Shown one piece after another: positions 11,987 to 27,013 of a stretch of DNA of 64,000 bases. The stretch spans positions 2,397,292 through 2,461,291 of the forward strand of contig JAGPNK010000005.1 of assembly GCA_020746835.1 (NCBI GenBank), given 5' to 3'. The position numbers and the translations under genes were made by a program. This DNA comes from Stachybotrys elegans (Eukaryota; Ascomycota; Sordariomycetes; Hypocreales; Stachybotryaceae). How positions within the stretch are numbered: the first letter of the stretch is position 1; each line of letters opens with the position of its first letter. The notes under the pieces are model-generated. The model was not told the DNA's origin. It made no database searches and saw only the letters and a list, made by a program, of their open reading frames with translations.

Positions 11987-12604
11987 CCAATTGGTCCGTC
12001 GCAGCACTTTTTCGGGGTCCGAAGTCTTTAATGCTTTGCAAGGCGCACATGGATTCGGCGAGCACTACATGGGTGGTTGCTCTAGTGGCGTTGGGGGATT
12101 TTGGGCACTGGCTATGCTAGCCTTTAACGAATTTGGATGGAATGACGGGACACGAAAACTGAGTGATGTAGCATATGGACTTGACTGTCAAATACGGACT
12201 GCAATGCATATATTTTATCCCATCAGCTCTTGCCTATCGATGTCTATCGAAAGGAGTAGTAGGTCGGAAAGTCAATACTTGGTAAATATGCGGGAGGTAA
12301 TGACTGGCGCGGAAGCACGTGAGTTCGTGAATTCATCACTGCTTCTAAATCCAATAACCCTGGAAGTTTTTCGTGTTAGTGCTTTCGATGGTGGGCTACT
12401 TGGCGGTACATAGCGCATCACATAGAAATTCGCAGTTCAACAAGTAATTTATAAGTACCCAGCAAATGGGTCCGACGAGTGCCTTAGGTTCGGGATGGCA
12501 AGGGTCTTAGTAACTTTTTTTGTGCTAGGGGGAAAGATTCTTGTCAAAATGCCTTCACCAGGCAATTTGCGCCCCGTCAAGCACTCCCATTCCCTATCAC
12601 CACC
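11987..12604. other. Intergenic spacer
   Basis: These 618 bases hold the 3' UTR of the protease gene and the promoter of the mitochondrial EF-G gene. The ORF that overlaps the protease end and runs to 12413 shows no domain or coding character and is not called. Confidence 0.55.
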
Positions 12605-15147
12605 ATGAGGGCTTTTGGGGTTCCCAGGTGGCTCAGCTGCCGTGTATCTCCTGGTCCTCAGGGATACACGCCGGCATCTCGGAGCTTCAAGCTCTCTGTC
12701 GTTGCATTCGCCATTACGCAGCGCCGAAATCTAAGCCAGACATCATGGCTGAACAACAGCGCAGCGCAGGAAGCGTATGTATATCCTACCCAAACACGTT
12801 TTGTACAAATTACTGACGCAGGATTTTTTAAGCCTGAGAAAGGCGCAAGAGGACACAGCAAGCTTGACACCTGAATATGTCGCAGCCAATATGGACCCCA
12901 AGGAGGCCCATAGGCTTTCGCGGGTTCGAAATATCGGAATTGCGGTAAGATATCACCTGGTTCAATGCGCAGGCACTGGTTGATGCTGATGTTGCGAATA
13001 GGCGCATATCGATAGCGGCAAGACAACGGCCACCGAGCGAGTTCTATTCTACACCGGTCGTATCAAATCCATCCACGAAGTTCGAGGCAAAGATTCGGTT
13101 GGCGCCAAGATGGACTCAATGGAGCTTGAAAGGGAAAAGGGCATTACCATCCAATCTGCTGCTACGTTCTGTGACTGGAAAAAGGTAGAGAACGGCAAGG
13201 AAGAAACATATCACTTCAACCTCATCGACACCCCCGGCCATATCGATTTCACCATCGAGGTAGAGCGAGCTTTGCGAGTTCTCGACGGTGCTGTCATGAT
13301 TCTTTGCGCTGTGAGCGGTGTCCAATCGCAAACCATCACTGTGGATCGACAGATGAGACGATACGATGTTCCGAGAATCTCTTTCATCAACAAGATGGAC
13401 CGTATGGGTGCCAACCCTTGGAAGGCTGTGGAGCAGATCAACAGCAAGTTGAAAATGCCCGCTGCCGCTATTCAGATTCCCATTGGCGCCGAGGACGAGT
13501 TCGAGGGCGTTGTCGACCTGATTGAGATGAAGGCCATGTATTTCGAGGGTCCTCGTGGTACCAAGGTGCGAACAACGGATCAGATTCCCAGCCACCTTCA
13601 GGAGGAGGCCGCCGAGAGGCGACAAATCTTGATCGAAAAGCTGGCAGATGTCGATGACGAGATGGCCGAAATGTTCCTGGAAGAGCAAGAGCCCACCAAC
13701 GCCCAGATAAAGGCTGCTATTCGCCGTGCTACCATCGCCCGCCGCTTCTCCCCGGTTCTCATGGGTTCCGCTTTGGCCGACAAGGCAGTGCAACCCATGC
13801 TGGATGCCGTCTGCGACTACCTACCGAACCCTTCCGAAATTGAAAACATGGCCCTTGACAAGTCCCGTGATGAGGCGTCTGTCAAGCTGGTACCTTACAA
13901 CTCTCTTCCTTTTGTTGGTCTGGCTTTCAAGCTGGAAGAGAACAACTACGGCCAGCTCACATATATTCGCGTTTACCAGGGCACACTCAACAAGGGCACC
14001 TACCTCTTCAACTCCAGGACCGATAAGAAGGTCAGAATTCCTCGCATTGTCCGTATGCACTCCAACGAGATGGAGGATGTCTCTGAGGTTGGCGCTGGCG
14101 AAATCTGTGCTGTCTTCGGCGTTGAGTGTGCTTCCGGTGACACCTTCACGGATGGCGGCTTGCCATACACCATGTCTTCGATGTTTGTCCCTGAGGCCGT
14201 CATGTCACTTTCCATCAAGCCCAAGCGCTCTGGCGATGCCGATAATTTCAGTAAGGCCATGAACCGATTCCAGCGCGAGGATCCTACTTTCCGTGTTCAC
14301 GTCGATGCTGAGAGCGAGGAGACCATCATCTCCGGCATGGGCGAGTTGCACCTCGAGGTCTACGTCGAGCGTCTAAAGCGCGAATACAAGACAGAATGCA
14401 TCACCGGGCAGCCACGTGTGGCTTACCGAGAGACTATCGCGCATCGCGCCGACTTCGATTACCTCTTCAAGCGTCAGTCAGGTGGTCCCGGTGACTATGC
14501 TCGTGTTGCAGGATGGATTGAGCCTTATGACAAGCCGGATGAGAACTACTACGAGAGCCAGGTTACTGGCGGTCACATTCCGGAGAAGTTCCTGACTGCT
14601 TGCGCCAAGGGTTTTGAGGTCGCTACAGACAAGGGACCGCTCTTGGGACATCGCGTCATCGGAGCAAAGATGGTCATCAACGACGGTGCCACTCACGTCA
14701 CGGATTCTTCTGATTACGCTTTCAATCTTGCTGCCCAGATGGCCTTCCGCAAGGCTTTCCCCGAGGCGGGAGGCCAGGTCCTGGAGCCCCTCATGAAGAC
14801 TACCATCACCGCCCCCAACGAGTTCCAGGGCAGCATTCTCATGTTGATGAACAAGCGAAACGCCACCATTCACGATACGGATATCGGCCCCGAGGACTTC
14901 ACGCTCATTTGCGACTGCAGTCTCAATGCCATGTTTGGCTTCAGCTCGCAGCTCCGAGCAGCCACCCAGGGTAAGGGAGAGTTCAGCATGGAGTTCAGCC
15001 ACTATGCTCCCGCACCTCCCCATCTCCAGTAAGTTAATCTATGCGCCTTCAACGAAGCTTTACCGGACCATGCCATTAACCTGCTCGTGTAGGAAGGAAC
15101 TCATTGCCAAGTATGAGGCTGAACTCGCCGCCAAGCGAACCAAATAA
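12605..15147 (+). CDS. MEF1: Mitochondrial translation elongation factor G1
   Basis: This GTPase moves tRNA and mRNA through the mitochondrial ribosome. Exons: 12605-12774, about 12833-12944, 13002-15028 and 15093-15147, giving about 787 aa. The N-terminus is a presequence with an RRNLSQTS cleavage-like motif. GTPase motifs are complete: AHIDSGKTT (G1), DTPGHIDF (G3) and NKMD (G4). All EF-G domains follow, ending AELAAKRTK. The first intron is tricky. Its strongest-looking acceptor (GACGCAG, ending 12821) puts the frame into an immediate stop. The downstream acceptors at 12832 (TTAAG) or 12838 (TGAG) keep the frame, giving 787 or 785 aa. The first exon is supported by phase and presequence character rather than by direct homology. 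Confidence 0.92.
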
Positions 15148-15557
15148 GCCACTGCAGGCCGGCGGTTGTAGGCTCGGGGATATTGCTGGATTGATGTGAT
15201 CAATGTGTATATTTGTGGTGGGTAGCAGTCCCCCGCCTATGTAGGATTAGAAGGTCAGCATGTCAGCATGGTGTAGCAAAAGATGTAACGCACACATAGA
15301 CGTAGCTCCTGTTGGAAAATAGAGTATACATGATAAAGAAAAGACAACTTTCGACATGCATAAAACAAGTGGGGAAAAGCATGTATTGTGAGGGCCCTAC
15401 TTATCACAAGTGCGTGATATCTAGGCTGGGCGGATCACTGTAGACAACACCAGATGTACAGGCTACACGGTCCGTTGGGAAGGGCCCGAGATGATTCATG
15501 ATTTTTTTGCTACTGCTACATTTGGTAAGCATAGTTACAATACAATAGCGTGGCAGT
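15148..15557. other. Convergent intergenic spacer
   Basis: These 410 bases lie between the 3' ends of MEF1 and LYS12. They contain A-rich stretches suitable for 3'-end formation around 15300-15350. No gene is seen. Confidence 0.6.
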
Positions 15558-18166
<2,609 letters not shown>

Positions 18167-20212
18167 ATGAGCCAAGTCAAGAACCTGCGGGCGATGTTCG
18201 AGAATAAGGACGACCCTGGCTCGCCAGACCGAGGACGGACTCCAGGTGCGCGCTTTCCTCTTTGTCTATGACGTGACACTGCAAGACCGCCATCGCCGTC
18301 AGCAGCCATGGAACGAACTCGTACACCCAAACAATGACACTAACGCCAAGCTTCCCAACTAGCTCCCAATGGTTCCGATTCACCTCGTCCACTCTCCAAA
18401 GTGCGTACCAGCTTCGTTGCGATCGAGAAAGACGGCCGAATGGGTTTGCGACGAGATCACAGCGGCGAGTCGAGCGTATCCCGCCGGCGGCTGAGCAACG
18501 ATACCGATGCCGAGTCCACCTCCGCCGTGCCCGACGAAACCACCAAACCTGCTCGCAAGCTGTTCGCCAGCGAACCGATCCCTGAGTCCCCAAGACTGCC
18601 CCCAGACGGGAAAGACGAATCCACCCCAACGGTTAATGTCGAGGAGAAGAAGCCTGTAGAGGAGGCTACAGGCGAAGCCGCTCCTGGGGCCAAGGAGAAG
18701 GTGTCGCCTCCCAAGGCCACACCTCCAGCCCAACCGAACAAAGAAAGTTCTGCATTAAAACCAGGAAAAGCTTCTGTTTCTACTTCCAACACGAAGGAGC
18801 TCGCTTCGCGCACAGCCTCCGCTCGGCCAAGCACCATATCTACGAAATCGACAACCAAGCCCCCGGCCAAATCACCGTCTCTGCCAAAGACACCCACTGC
18901 AGCAGCCCATAAGCTGCAGTCCAAGCCTACGGTAAAACCTTCAGACAAGGTGCCAGCCAAGAAGGATGCCCCCGTTGCTACAGCCAAGATAGCGTCTCGT
19001 GCTGCCGCGACAGCATCGAAGCCGACAGCCTCGAGCACCGAAAAGAGGCCACACCCGATCAAGCCACCAACGGCGCAGGCTACGGGTTTCGTCAAGCCGA
19101 AACCGAAGTCTCCCACAAAGCCAGTAAGCCTGCCATCCTCACTCATGGCTCCTACTGCCTCCTCTGTTTCGAAGGGGAACGCTGCTCGACAGCCACCAGC
19201 TCGGCAGTCCCTATCACGGCAGTCTGGCCATCTTCAACCACCCAGCACCATCAACCGCCCATCGAGCAGAGCAAGCACATCCGCTCTCCCAACGCAGCCA
19301 AAGGCCCAGACAAAGACCCTCAGGCGGCAAGCCTCTTCTATTAACCGTCCTCGCCCAAGCATTGGTCCCCCGCCCAAGAAGGCGGCCCCTGCTGATACGA
19401 CAGCCAAGCCTCACGCCGAAGTCGACGAAAGCTTTCTGGCTCGCATGATGCGTCCTACGCAAGCGTCTGCCTCAAAAACGACGGAGAAGGTTCCTTTGAC
19501 TCCTCCACGCAAGACTGCCCAACGGCCATCCACAGCGGCCAGTTCTCGCCGAGAAAGTAGCGTCAAAGGCAGCACAGCGAACGGCAGCCCTGCAACGAAA
19601 CCCACCATTACCATATCTGGAAATGACGAGGCTACTTCGGCTGTGCCCCCGTCGCAGTCAATTGACCAAAGTGTGGACGTGGCCGAGGACAACGCTGAAA
19701 AGAGCATTTCTGTGCCTGAACCGCAGCCTGCATCGCTCCCCGAAGTTGCACATGTTGCAAGGGCAGAAGAGGCGTCAACCGCTGAAACGGTTGAGCCGGC
19801 GTCTGCAAAGAGCTTGGATATGCCCTCCACTCCTGCCAATCACGCAACTGAAGAGACCGTTGAAATAATTGCAGAGGAATCTAGTGCTGACCCAGCGGAC
19901 GTTCCAACCAAGGCGGAGGATGTAGCTCCCACCGTGATCCCCGCTAACGACACTGCTGAAGAACACTCTCCTGTCAAGGCTGCACCCGCTGAGGCAAAAG
20001 AGGTAGAGGAGCCAGAGCCTGCTATCGCCGAAGAAAAGAAGGAGGACAACGTCGAAAAGATGGCAGAGAAGCCGGATGAGGAACATGTAGAACCGAAGAC
20101 CGAAAAGGCTACCCCGGATGACTCGCAACCGGCGCCCAAGACGGAGGCAGAGAAGGTCGATGAAGTGGTCGACGCACAGGGAGTTGAGCAGTCCGAGCAG
20201 AAGCCCGAGTAA
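18167..20212 (+). CDS. Conserved-looking disordered Ser/Pro/Ala-rich protein, function unknown
   Basis: Two exons (18167-18245 and 18363-20212) join in phase to 642 aa. The intron has GTGCGC...ACTAG ends and a clear TAAC branch region. Only the N-terminus looks like a conserved module: MSQVKNLRAMFENK, then PRPLSKVRTSFVAIEKDGRMGL. The middle is rich in Ser, Thr, Pro, Lys and Ala with SxxP and KP repeats. The last 150 residues are strongly acidic (Glu/Ala/Val-rich, many EE, EEK and AEE runs). No enzyme domain, membrane segment or signal peptide is visible. Basic-then-acidic disordered architecture suggests a scaffold or cytoskeleton-associated protein, but that is inference. I do not recognise a named family. 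Confidence 0.8.
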
Positions 20213-20624
20213 ACCCGCTGCCCACTGGCTACTTCCAAGTTGCCACAACTCTGCCCCTAGACCGAGATCTTCAGAAAGCGACGGCCAGGTAGAACACGAT
20301 GGCCATGTTCCGGGCGAAGGAAGCAAGATGGGTTTGATCCAATCATATCATTTCAAGCGATAGATACCTGCTACAGCGATGGCGCATGTCAAATTGAACA
20401 TTTCACATTACTATATAATCTATTCAGATCAAGGCCACGTAGGGATAAGTCTTTAGAAACAAAATTCTTCTTAATATATTGTTAGATATACACAGAGACA
20501 AGCAGTCGACCACTCTAATCGTACAAGCTCGGTTGCCTTCAGTGGTACAACACAGCACATTGTTCTGACAATTTACACGTACATTCGTCCTCTGCCTTTT
20601 TTCTCCCCCCTCAAAATGAATGCA
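20213..20624. other. Convergent intergenic spacer
   Basis: These 412 bases lie between the disordered-protein gene and uS8m, with AT-rich 3'-UTR-like sequence at 20400-20500. No gene is seen. Confidence 0.6.
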
Positions 20625-21125
20625 TCATGATGCCCGGCAGAGAACCAAGCCACCAGTTCTCTTTGCTAGCGCCTCCCTGACCTCCAAGACTCCGCGAGGC
20701 GTGGAGACGAAGAGACACTCGCCGAGATTGAGCCCCTGTAGCACACCTCCATCAACCTTTGCAGAAAGACCTTTGCTAAGCCTTGCTAGAGCCGGTAGCT
20801 CCGCGTTGACAAGACGCGAAGGCTTGCTGATGACGTTGAGCTTCGACAAGACCGGCTTTCCGTCCCAGTGTCGTAGGGAAATCCACAGGCGGCGGGTAGC
20901 AACGTTGGCGTGCGTGACGACCTCGGGCGTTTGTGTGAGCATCTCCTCGGCTGTCGGGGCCGTGAGGCCTCCACGGTAAATGTTGGAGATGAGACCGGAT
21001 CGGTGTAGGGCAAGGGCCAGCTTTAGGTTGTACTTCGTGTTGGGAATGGATGTGATGCCCAGCCGTCCCCGCGAAGCGTTCTGCAGGTGCGAGCACATGT
21101 TGGCAATGTTGAGGATCGAAGGCAT
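20625..21125 (-). CDS. MRPS8: Mitochondrial ribosomal protein uS8m
   Basis: This is an intronless 166-aa protein of the S8 family, part of the mitochondrial 37S subunit. It starts MPSILNIANMCSHLQNASRGRL and has the S8 order of elements: an N-terminal helix, SIPNTKYNLKLALALHRSG, RRLWISLRHWDGKPVLSKLNVISKPSRLV (the central beta region), and the C-terminal GLNLGECLFVSTPRGVLEVREA, where S8 proteins carry the conserved STxxG motif. The length is typical of fungal uS8m. The start is the first ATG giving the family N-terminus; upstream in-frame codons have no ATG context of note. This is one of three mitochondrial translation genes in the window. Confidence 0.88.
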   Translation of the reverse strand: MPSILNIANMCSHLQNASRGRLGITSIPNTKYNLKLALALHRSGLISNIYRGGLTAPTAEEMLTQTPEVVTHANVATRRLWISLRHWDGKPVLSKLNVISKPSRLVNAELPALARLSKGLSAKVDGGVLQGLNLGECLFVSTPRGVLEVREALAKRTGGLVLCRAS

Positions 21126-21680
21126 GGTGGATGTGGATTGGCGATGCGCCACGCAACGCCCTCGGCTTCGGTATTCGATCTCGCTCCTGGGGGTTCCTAG
21201 ACTTTCTCTACCTGGAATGTCATGTTAACAAGGAGCCAATGGAAGAGTCGACGGATGGCATTTCACAAGGAGAGGCTTATGAGGGCCCTTCCCATTGTGA
21301 CGTACCACTGAGCGAACCGCCCTCCTCCTCGCTTTTTGAGGGTACAGAGCAGTATAGAAGACGATGGCCTCGGGACTGAAGGGCGTGTATGGGCAGGAAA
21401 CCTGTCTGTCGCGAGAAGGCTCAGTTCGTGGCTGATTTGAAAATACCCAGTATCCTGATTGCTATTTTTCGGAGAGTCGTACCAAAAAGTTGGTACTAAG
21501 GTGGTGGGCCAATGAAATGTAGCGATTGGTGTTAAAGCTTCCTGACTAAGCCACATCTGCAACTCTTCCCCTGAGAGAGAACCAATTGTTCTGGGTTTGC
21601 TCCCTCCAAAGAACGATTGCATTGCCTACGGAAATACCAGAGTCAACCCCTCTCATATGATGTCTACTACAACGGCATGC
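21126..21680. promoter_or_regulatory. Spacer holding the uS8m promoter and KMO 3' UTR
   Basis: These 555 bases include the uS8m upstream region, with an inverted-CCAAT-like element (AGCCAATGG near 21234). No gene is supported. Confidence 0.5.
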
Positions 21681-23598
21681 TCAAGGGAGCTGCCCGGTAA
21701 TCGCAAATTTCAAGAGTGACCAAGCGTTTGAGAAGTTGCTCCGATAACGATAGCAAAAGAAGGCCGCAGCCGCCACAAATGGACTGGCCACCAACGTGGA
21801 AAAAGTACGAAGTAGTACTTTTCCTTGATGCTCGCTCTTTCTGACCACCTCCGAGTATGCTTCGTTGCTGAAGCTAATTCTTGCGTACTTGGTCTGCCAC
21901 CCGAGTCCTGGGAAGTTGACACTCATAAACTCCTCGAGGAACTTCCGGAGGCGGTATCTCTTGGACAAGACCGAGGATCTCATCTCTACATAATTTTGGA
22001 GTGCGAGCTCGTTGATTGTATGGGCATCAATTGACCGCACTGCCGAGTATTCAGCAAGCGCCTGTGCTCGTTGCATGGACAAGGCTGCGGCGTCCTTGGC
22101 CACTGATAGCTCCGCTGTTGGGTCGTTTGACTCATTCATCTGCGAGTGCTTGTCAAGAATCGAAAAGAGAATTCGTACATCCTCCATTCCAGCGTTCATG
22201 CCCTGCCCATAGAACGGAACCATGGCATGCGCCGCATCGCCAATGATGACCCCGGATGATTCGTAGTGGTATGGGCTGCACTTCAGACTGATCAGCGGCA
22301 GGTGGGGGTTCGACTTGAACGAGGCGAGAAGTTCTTTAGCTGGAATGAGCTGCGTAACACCTGGGAAGTGCTGATCAAAGAAGGCTGGCAGCTGTTCTGG
22401 GTTCTTTTCGAGTTCTGCAACCTGCTGACTTGGGAGAAACAAGGTGCAAGTGAATGAGCCGTCCTTTGAGGTGGGTGTCAGTATAAGCGTAAGTGTTTTG
22501 ACATGGTTGGGCGGGACTCACATCGCTCGGGATTGCTATGAACATAAAGTCCTTTCCAGGCCAAATATGGAGGTGGTTTGGTGAGATGCGGAACTTTGCT
22601 GAAGGACCGAGGCTACGTTCCGAACGTGGACGTGGTTCGATGCGAAACTCACACCAGAGTGTATCGACATACTCCTGTGCATAATTCACTCTGGCAAACT
22701 TCATCAGGTGATAGCGTACTGCCGAATGAGCACCGTCTGCGCCTATCATCAGGTCGAATGAGATCTCAATCTCCTTAGGGCGAGAGTTCGGGGGAGAAGT
22801 CTTGTCTCGGACTTCGATCCAGGCTTTGCGGGCGTGGAAATCAGCACCGGTGAGCTTATGATTGAAGAACAGCTTGACGTTAGGGTCCCGGTCAAGGATG
22901 TCAAGCAGGCGGCTGTTCAGACCAGCTCTGTCAATAGCAAATATGGCCTTCAGACATTATGAGCCAGGCGGACAGACACATGGCGTAGGGAAATAACGGG
23001 CAATAAAGAGCAACTCACCCTTCCTTGAGCGTCATAGTCTTGGGATTGTTGTGTAAGCTTGCCATCGGGGCCAACACTGTGAATCATTCGACCTCTCATG
23101 GGTATTGTCGACGCCATTACGTGGTCAAGAAGTTCCTCATTGCCCGCGTAACGCATTGCGTTGATGCCTCTTTCAGACAGGGCTAGATTGATGGACTTTG
23201 TGAAATTGAGCGGCACTGTCCCAGGGTCTCGAAGATCTTTCACAAGTTAGCACTCCACCCATAGAATGTCGTAATGAATGAGCCTGCATGGGGAATGCCC
23301 AGGCACCCAGCGCAAGAAAAGATGGACCATTAAGACCTCGTTGCCGGGAATGCAAGTCATGTTCAACGGGTCTTGAAAGAAGTAGACATGTTGCGTTCCA
23401 CCGGAGTGTGACGCTGAAAGCCGCAGCAGGGGAAACAAATAGGAGAAAGCCTCGAAGACAAGGTGAACGGATGAATGGCTCGTGAAACTTACCAGGGCGC
23501 AACTCATACACTTCAACTAAATAGCCGCGCTGTGACGCATACAGAGCGGCCAGCGAGCCGACGGGCCCTGCGCCGATGATGACTATTTTTTCCGCCAT
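21681..23598 (-). CDS. BNA4: Kynurenine 3-monooxygenase
   Basis: This FAD-dependent hydroxylase turns L-kynurenine into 3-hydroxykynurenine with NADPH and O2, in the tryptophan-to-NAD pathway. It normally sits on the mitochondrial outer membrane. Four exons (23493-23598, 23019-23236, 22522-22947, 21681-22463) join in phase to 510 aa. Motifs: dinucleotide-binding [13 protein letters not shown] (about 6), [15 protein letters not shown], the family signature [21 protein letters not shown], the FAD block [21 protein letters not shown], and a C-terminal hydrophobic stretch ([13 protein letters not shown]) fitting the membrane anchor. The first intron is long (about 256 nt). The gene is divergent from the methionine aminopeptidase gene. 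Confidence 0.94.
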
Positions 23599-24459
23599 CG
23601 AGGCGGGTGTTACGGCTGGGTGTCGCAAGAAAGTAGGTATGACAAAACCGAGATGGATGATTCAAACCACTACGATTGAATCCAGAGCGAGGTATTGCAA
23701 AGAGGAAAAATATGACAAATAGGACAGGAGCGTAAAGCTCGCAAAAGCTGTTTGCATGAGCAGTATAGTACTATGTAGGACGAGGATCCACTCAAGCTAC
23801 CTAGAACAGAAATGTCGCGTGCTTTAATTATTCCCATGACTGGTTGTTCTTAGGCAATGGAAACCTTAAGGCGGTACCGACCTACTAACCTTGTTACCTC
23901 GGTACTGGCAAATGGTGAGAGTGCAGGTTCTTAGAACCTCGAGGTGGGCGCATTGGGGGAGGAATACTAAGGTAGATGGGGTTGTCTCCCAAGAAGCCAA
24001 CTGCACCTCTCTCGTGCATTTATTTGATCGAGTCCTCACCTTTGCTTGAGTACAGAGATCTACCCGCGTCTCCCGTGGCAGCAGCCTGAATGTAAATCGT
24101 GATTCTGGACAGGTACTGCAACGTGCCTCTTGGGATAATCGGCAGTCGTGTGCCAAATGAGGCGGCTCTACGGAGCATGCCATCTGCAAACTCCGCTCCA
24201 TCGCAGTTGTTCAGAGAGCTGCTGGAATATGATTCGCTCACATCGAATGCTTCCGTCAAACCGGAGGACGCAAGGGTCTTGCGCCTAGTACCAAGCCCCA
24301 CAACCAGATCGTGGTGGGGAGGCGTCAAGAATCTCTTCATGGACTTTTCCCCGCGACAAGATTTCGAGTTCGATTTGTCTTGATCGGCACCAGTAGATCT
24401 GTTTCCGCCATACACTGGACTATTTTCCTCGAGAAAGCACCAACCATCGAGCCGACATC
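23599..24459. promoter_or_regulatory. Bidirectional promoter region, BNA4 / MAP1
   Basis: These 861 bases separate two divergent housekeeping genes. Open frames on both strands at 24020-24415 overlap each other and show no domain, so I do not call a gene. Confidence 0.5.
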
Positions 24460-25870
24460 ATGACCTCGGAACCACCAGCAAAGAAGAAGTGTCTCGGCGT
24501 GGACTGCGAGAACGACGCTGGCAGCTTGCAGTGTCCTACTTGCTTGAAACTCGGCATCAAGGATAGCTATTTCTGCTCACAGGAATGCTTCAAGAAGAAC
24601 TGGGTAGGGTATCCACGTTTCTAGGTCATCGGCTGCCAAGCTTCATGCTAACTTGGGCCCAGAGCAACCACAAGACCGTACATAAGTCGCAAAGTAGTAT
24701 CCTCCATCACTTCAAGTCCCCGAACGCAGTCTCACCAGATCCAGCTACCGGCTCCTACGATCCCTTCCCGAGCTTCCCCTACACAGGCCCGCTCCGCGCT
24801 GCCTACCCCCTCTCCGAGCGTCGCGTGGTGCCCAAGTCGATACCTCACCCTGTCTGGTGGGAAGATGGCAACCCCAGATACAACCGTACGCTGGCGAACC
24901 GCAACAAGATTGACATCCTCGACGCCAAAGGTCAGGAAGCTATGCGCAAGAGCTGCCGGCTAGCCCGAGAGGTGTTGGACATTGCGGCTGCTGCCGCGAA
25001 ACCCGGCGTCACTACCGACTACATCGATGAAATAGTCCACAAGGCATGCATAGAACGAAATGTAAGACCAGGCGGCCCCTCCTTCTTTACAGTTGTACTG
25101 CAAAACACCCATGGATGATCACGCGGCTGATGGCATTTGATAGTCCTACCCTTCGCCACTGAACTACAACCACTTCCCCAAGTCTTGCTGCACTTCGGTA
25201 AACGAGGTGATTTGTCATGGCATTCCTGATCAGCGACCACTGGTAGATGGTGACATTCTCAACATCGACATCTCTCTCTACCATGAGGGGTACCACGCCG
25301 ATTTGAATGAGACCTACTATATCGGCGACAAGGCAAAGGCGGACCCAGACAACGTTCGTGTGGTCGAGGCAGCGCGTGAGTGCCTGGAGGAAGCCATCAA
25401 GGCTGTCAAGCCAGGTGTGCTGGTGCGCGAGTTCGGCAATATAATCGAGAAGCACGCAAAGAAGAAGGACTGCAGCGTCATCCGAACATACTGTGGTCAT
25501 GGCATCAACTCGCTCTTCCATTGCCCACCCAACGTTCCGCACTATGCCAAGAACAAGACCGTTGGAGAGTGTAAGCCTGGAATGACATTCACCATCGAAC
25601 CCATGATTGCCCTCGGAAAGTACCGAGATGTGACTTGGCCGGATAACTGGACGAGCACAACTATCGATGGCAAGAGGACAGCACAATTTGGTAAGCACGC
25701 CTTCATTGCAGCATATTGATAAGCTCGAGATCACTGACTGGGATGATATTGCAGAGCATACTCTTCTGGTTACAGAAGATGGAGTAGAGGTGCTTACGGC
25801 ACGCAAGCCAGACTCACCTGGTGGTCCGGTTGCTGTGCCTACTAATGGCGAGAGCGGTGACGCAAAATAG
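24460..25870 (+). CDS. MAP1: Methionine aminopeptidase 1
   Basis: This enzyme removes initiator methionine from nascent proteins in the cytosol. Four exons (24460-24603, 24663-25061, 25144-25690, 25755-25870) join in phase to 401 aa. The N-terminus has the type 1 double zinc-finger region (CLGVDCEND...[11 protein letters not shown]...[12 protein letters not shown]) that docks on the ribosome. The catalytic pita-bread domain has the metal ligands in recognisable blocks: [21 protein letters not shown] (two Asp), [15 protein letters not shown] (His), FTIEPMI (Glu) and the last exon's [16 protein letters not shown] (Glu). The third exon acceptor (GATAG) restores [27 protein letters not shown], the expected substrate-binding segment. 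Confidence 0.95.
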
Positions 25871-27013
25871 GGAGACATGCCTCAGTGCATCTGATCTAGA
25901 GTCATCATGGAACTTGAAAGAAGAAAAGAATATTGAGATAACACCATGGGGTATACGTCATAGCGCTATTAGAGCATTGTCGATCTTCCTAGACGTGCAA
26001 TTGTATGTATGGTGGTTTCACAAAAGGGTTCGTTTTCAGGTACTTCTGTCAAAGACTGGGTAGATAAGCTGGTGCGTTTGGGATCTTCTCGCAGCGACCA
26101 AATAGATCACCAAATCGCAACGCTCTCGCACACCATATGTAGCTATACAAGCCGATTTCAAGTCTTAGTGACCCCCGCCTTTGCGGACGCCGGTCCCCGT
26201 TTCTTCGTTGCTCCAGGGCAGTACAGCACATCTCCATTTCTTCTCTATAATTTGCCAATACAGGGAGTAGGAGAAGGGCATCTGCTCAAAGTCAGGGTAC
26301 GGTATTACTCGTGTGATATGTGCTATTATCAACCAGCACCTATCCTGCTGTTGCTCGAGGGCGGCCTGATCGGGTGGGGGGAGATAAGGACGGGATCAGA
26401 AGATACATAGGACAAGTAAAGCTGAGGATAGAAGAGCACCTGACTCGCCTCGGTATTGGTAGGCGAATCCAGTTGCAACGAATCCTACGTCTGCCTGCCT
26501 ACAGTTGAGCCAGGGTCGCGCTACCACAACGAGGGGATGGTCTCTACCTTAGTAGGTATCTCCGTCATCGCCCGCCACAACATTTCTCCTCCACCCCACC
26601 TCACGGTCAGCCAAACTTCGCACAGCTTCTCCCTCGTCCTGCCATCAATTGAGCGTCCTTCATCCGCTCTCCATTCCAGCGCAGCCCGACTCCTGGCTTT
26701 GCTAGCCCACGCCATCGTGTTCTTTTACCGTGCCTCACAGGGGCAGCATCGAGCTACCATCATCCTTTTCAAGGTACCAGGAACCTGGCTTGTCTAGTAC
26801 CCTAACAGGAAGCCCAACGACCCACACTGTGGTGCTCCCAGCCTTCCAACCTCGACCTCCAACCACATCTCTCCCTTCGAAAACCCTCACGACCAAGGCT
26901 TGTGACAGAGCTCCCGCGAAAACCATCTCAACTCGGCTTCAACCTCCGCCTTCCGCCGCCGCCCCTACCACCTTGCGCTCCTATCCCCTCGCCAACCCGC
27001 GACCACCGTCAAG
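25871..27013. promoter_or_regulatory. Spacer holding the Erv14 promoter and long pyrimidine-rich leader
   Basis: This is a 1.14 kb spacer. From about 26570 to 27013 the sense strand is C/T-rich, like the leaders of highly expressed Pezizomycotina genes, and probably represents the Erv14 promoter and 5' UTR. Short ORFs here show no domain. Confidence 0.5.

Noticed and set aside
12010..12413. Long open frame running past the end of the aspartic protease gene
   Set aside because: Its start overlaps the protease coding exon in another frame and the remainder has no recognisable motif.
24020..24415. Overlapping open frames on both strands in the BNA4/MAP1 spacer
   Set aside because: No domain, no splice support, and the two frames overlap each other; better explained as promoter sequence.
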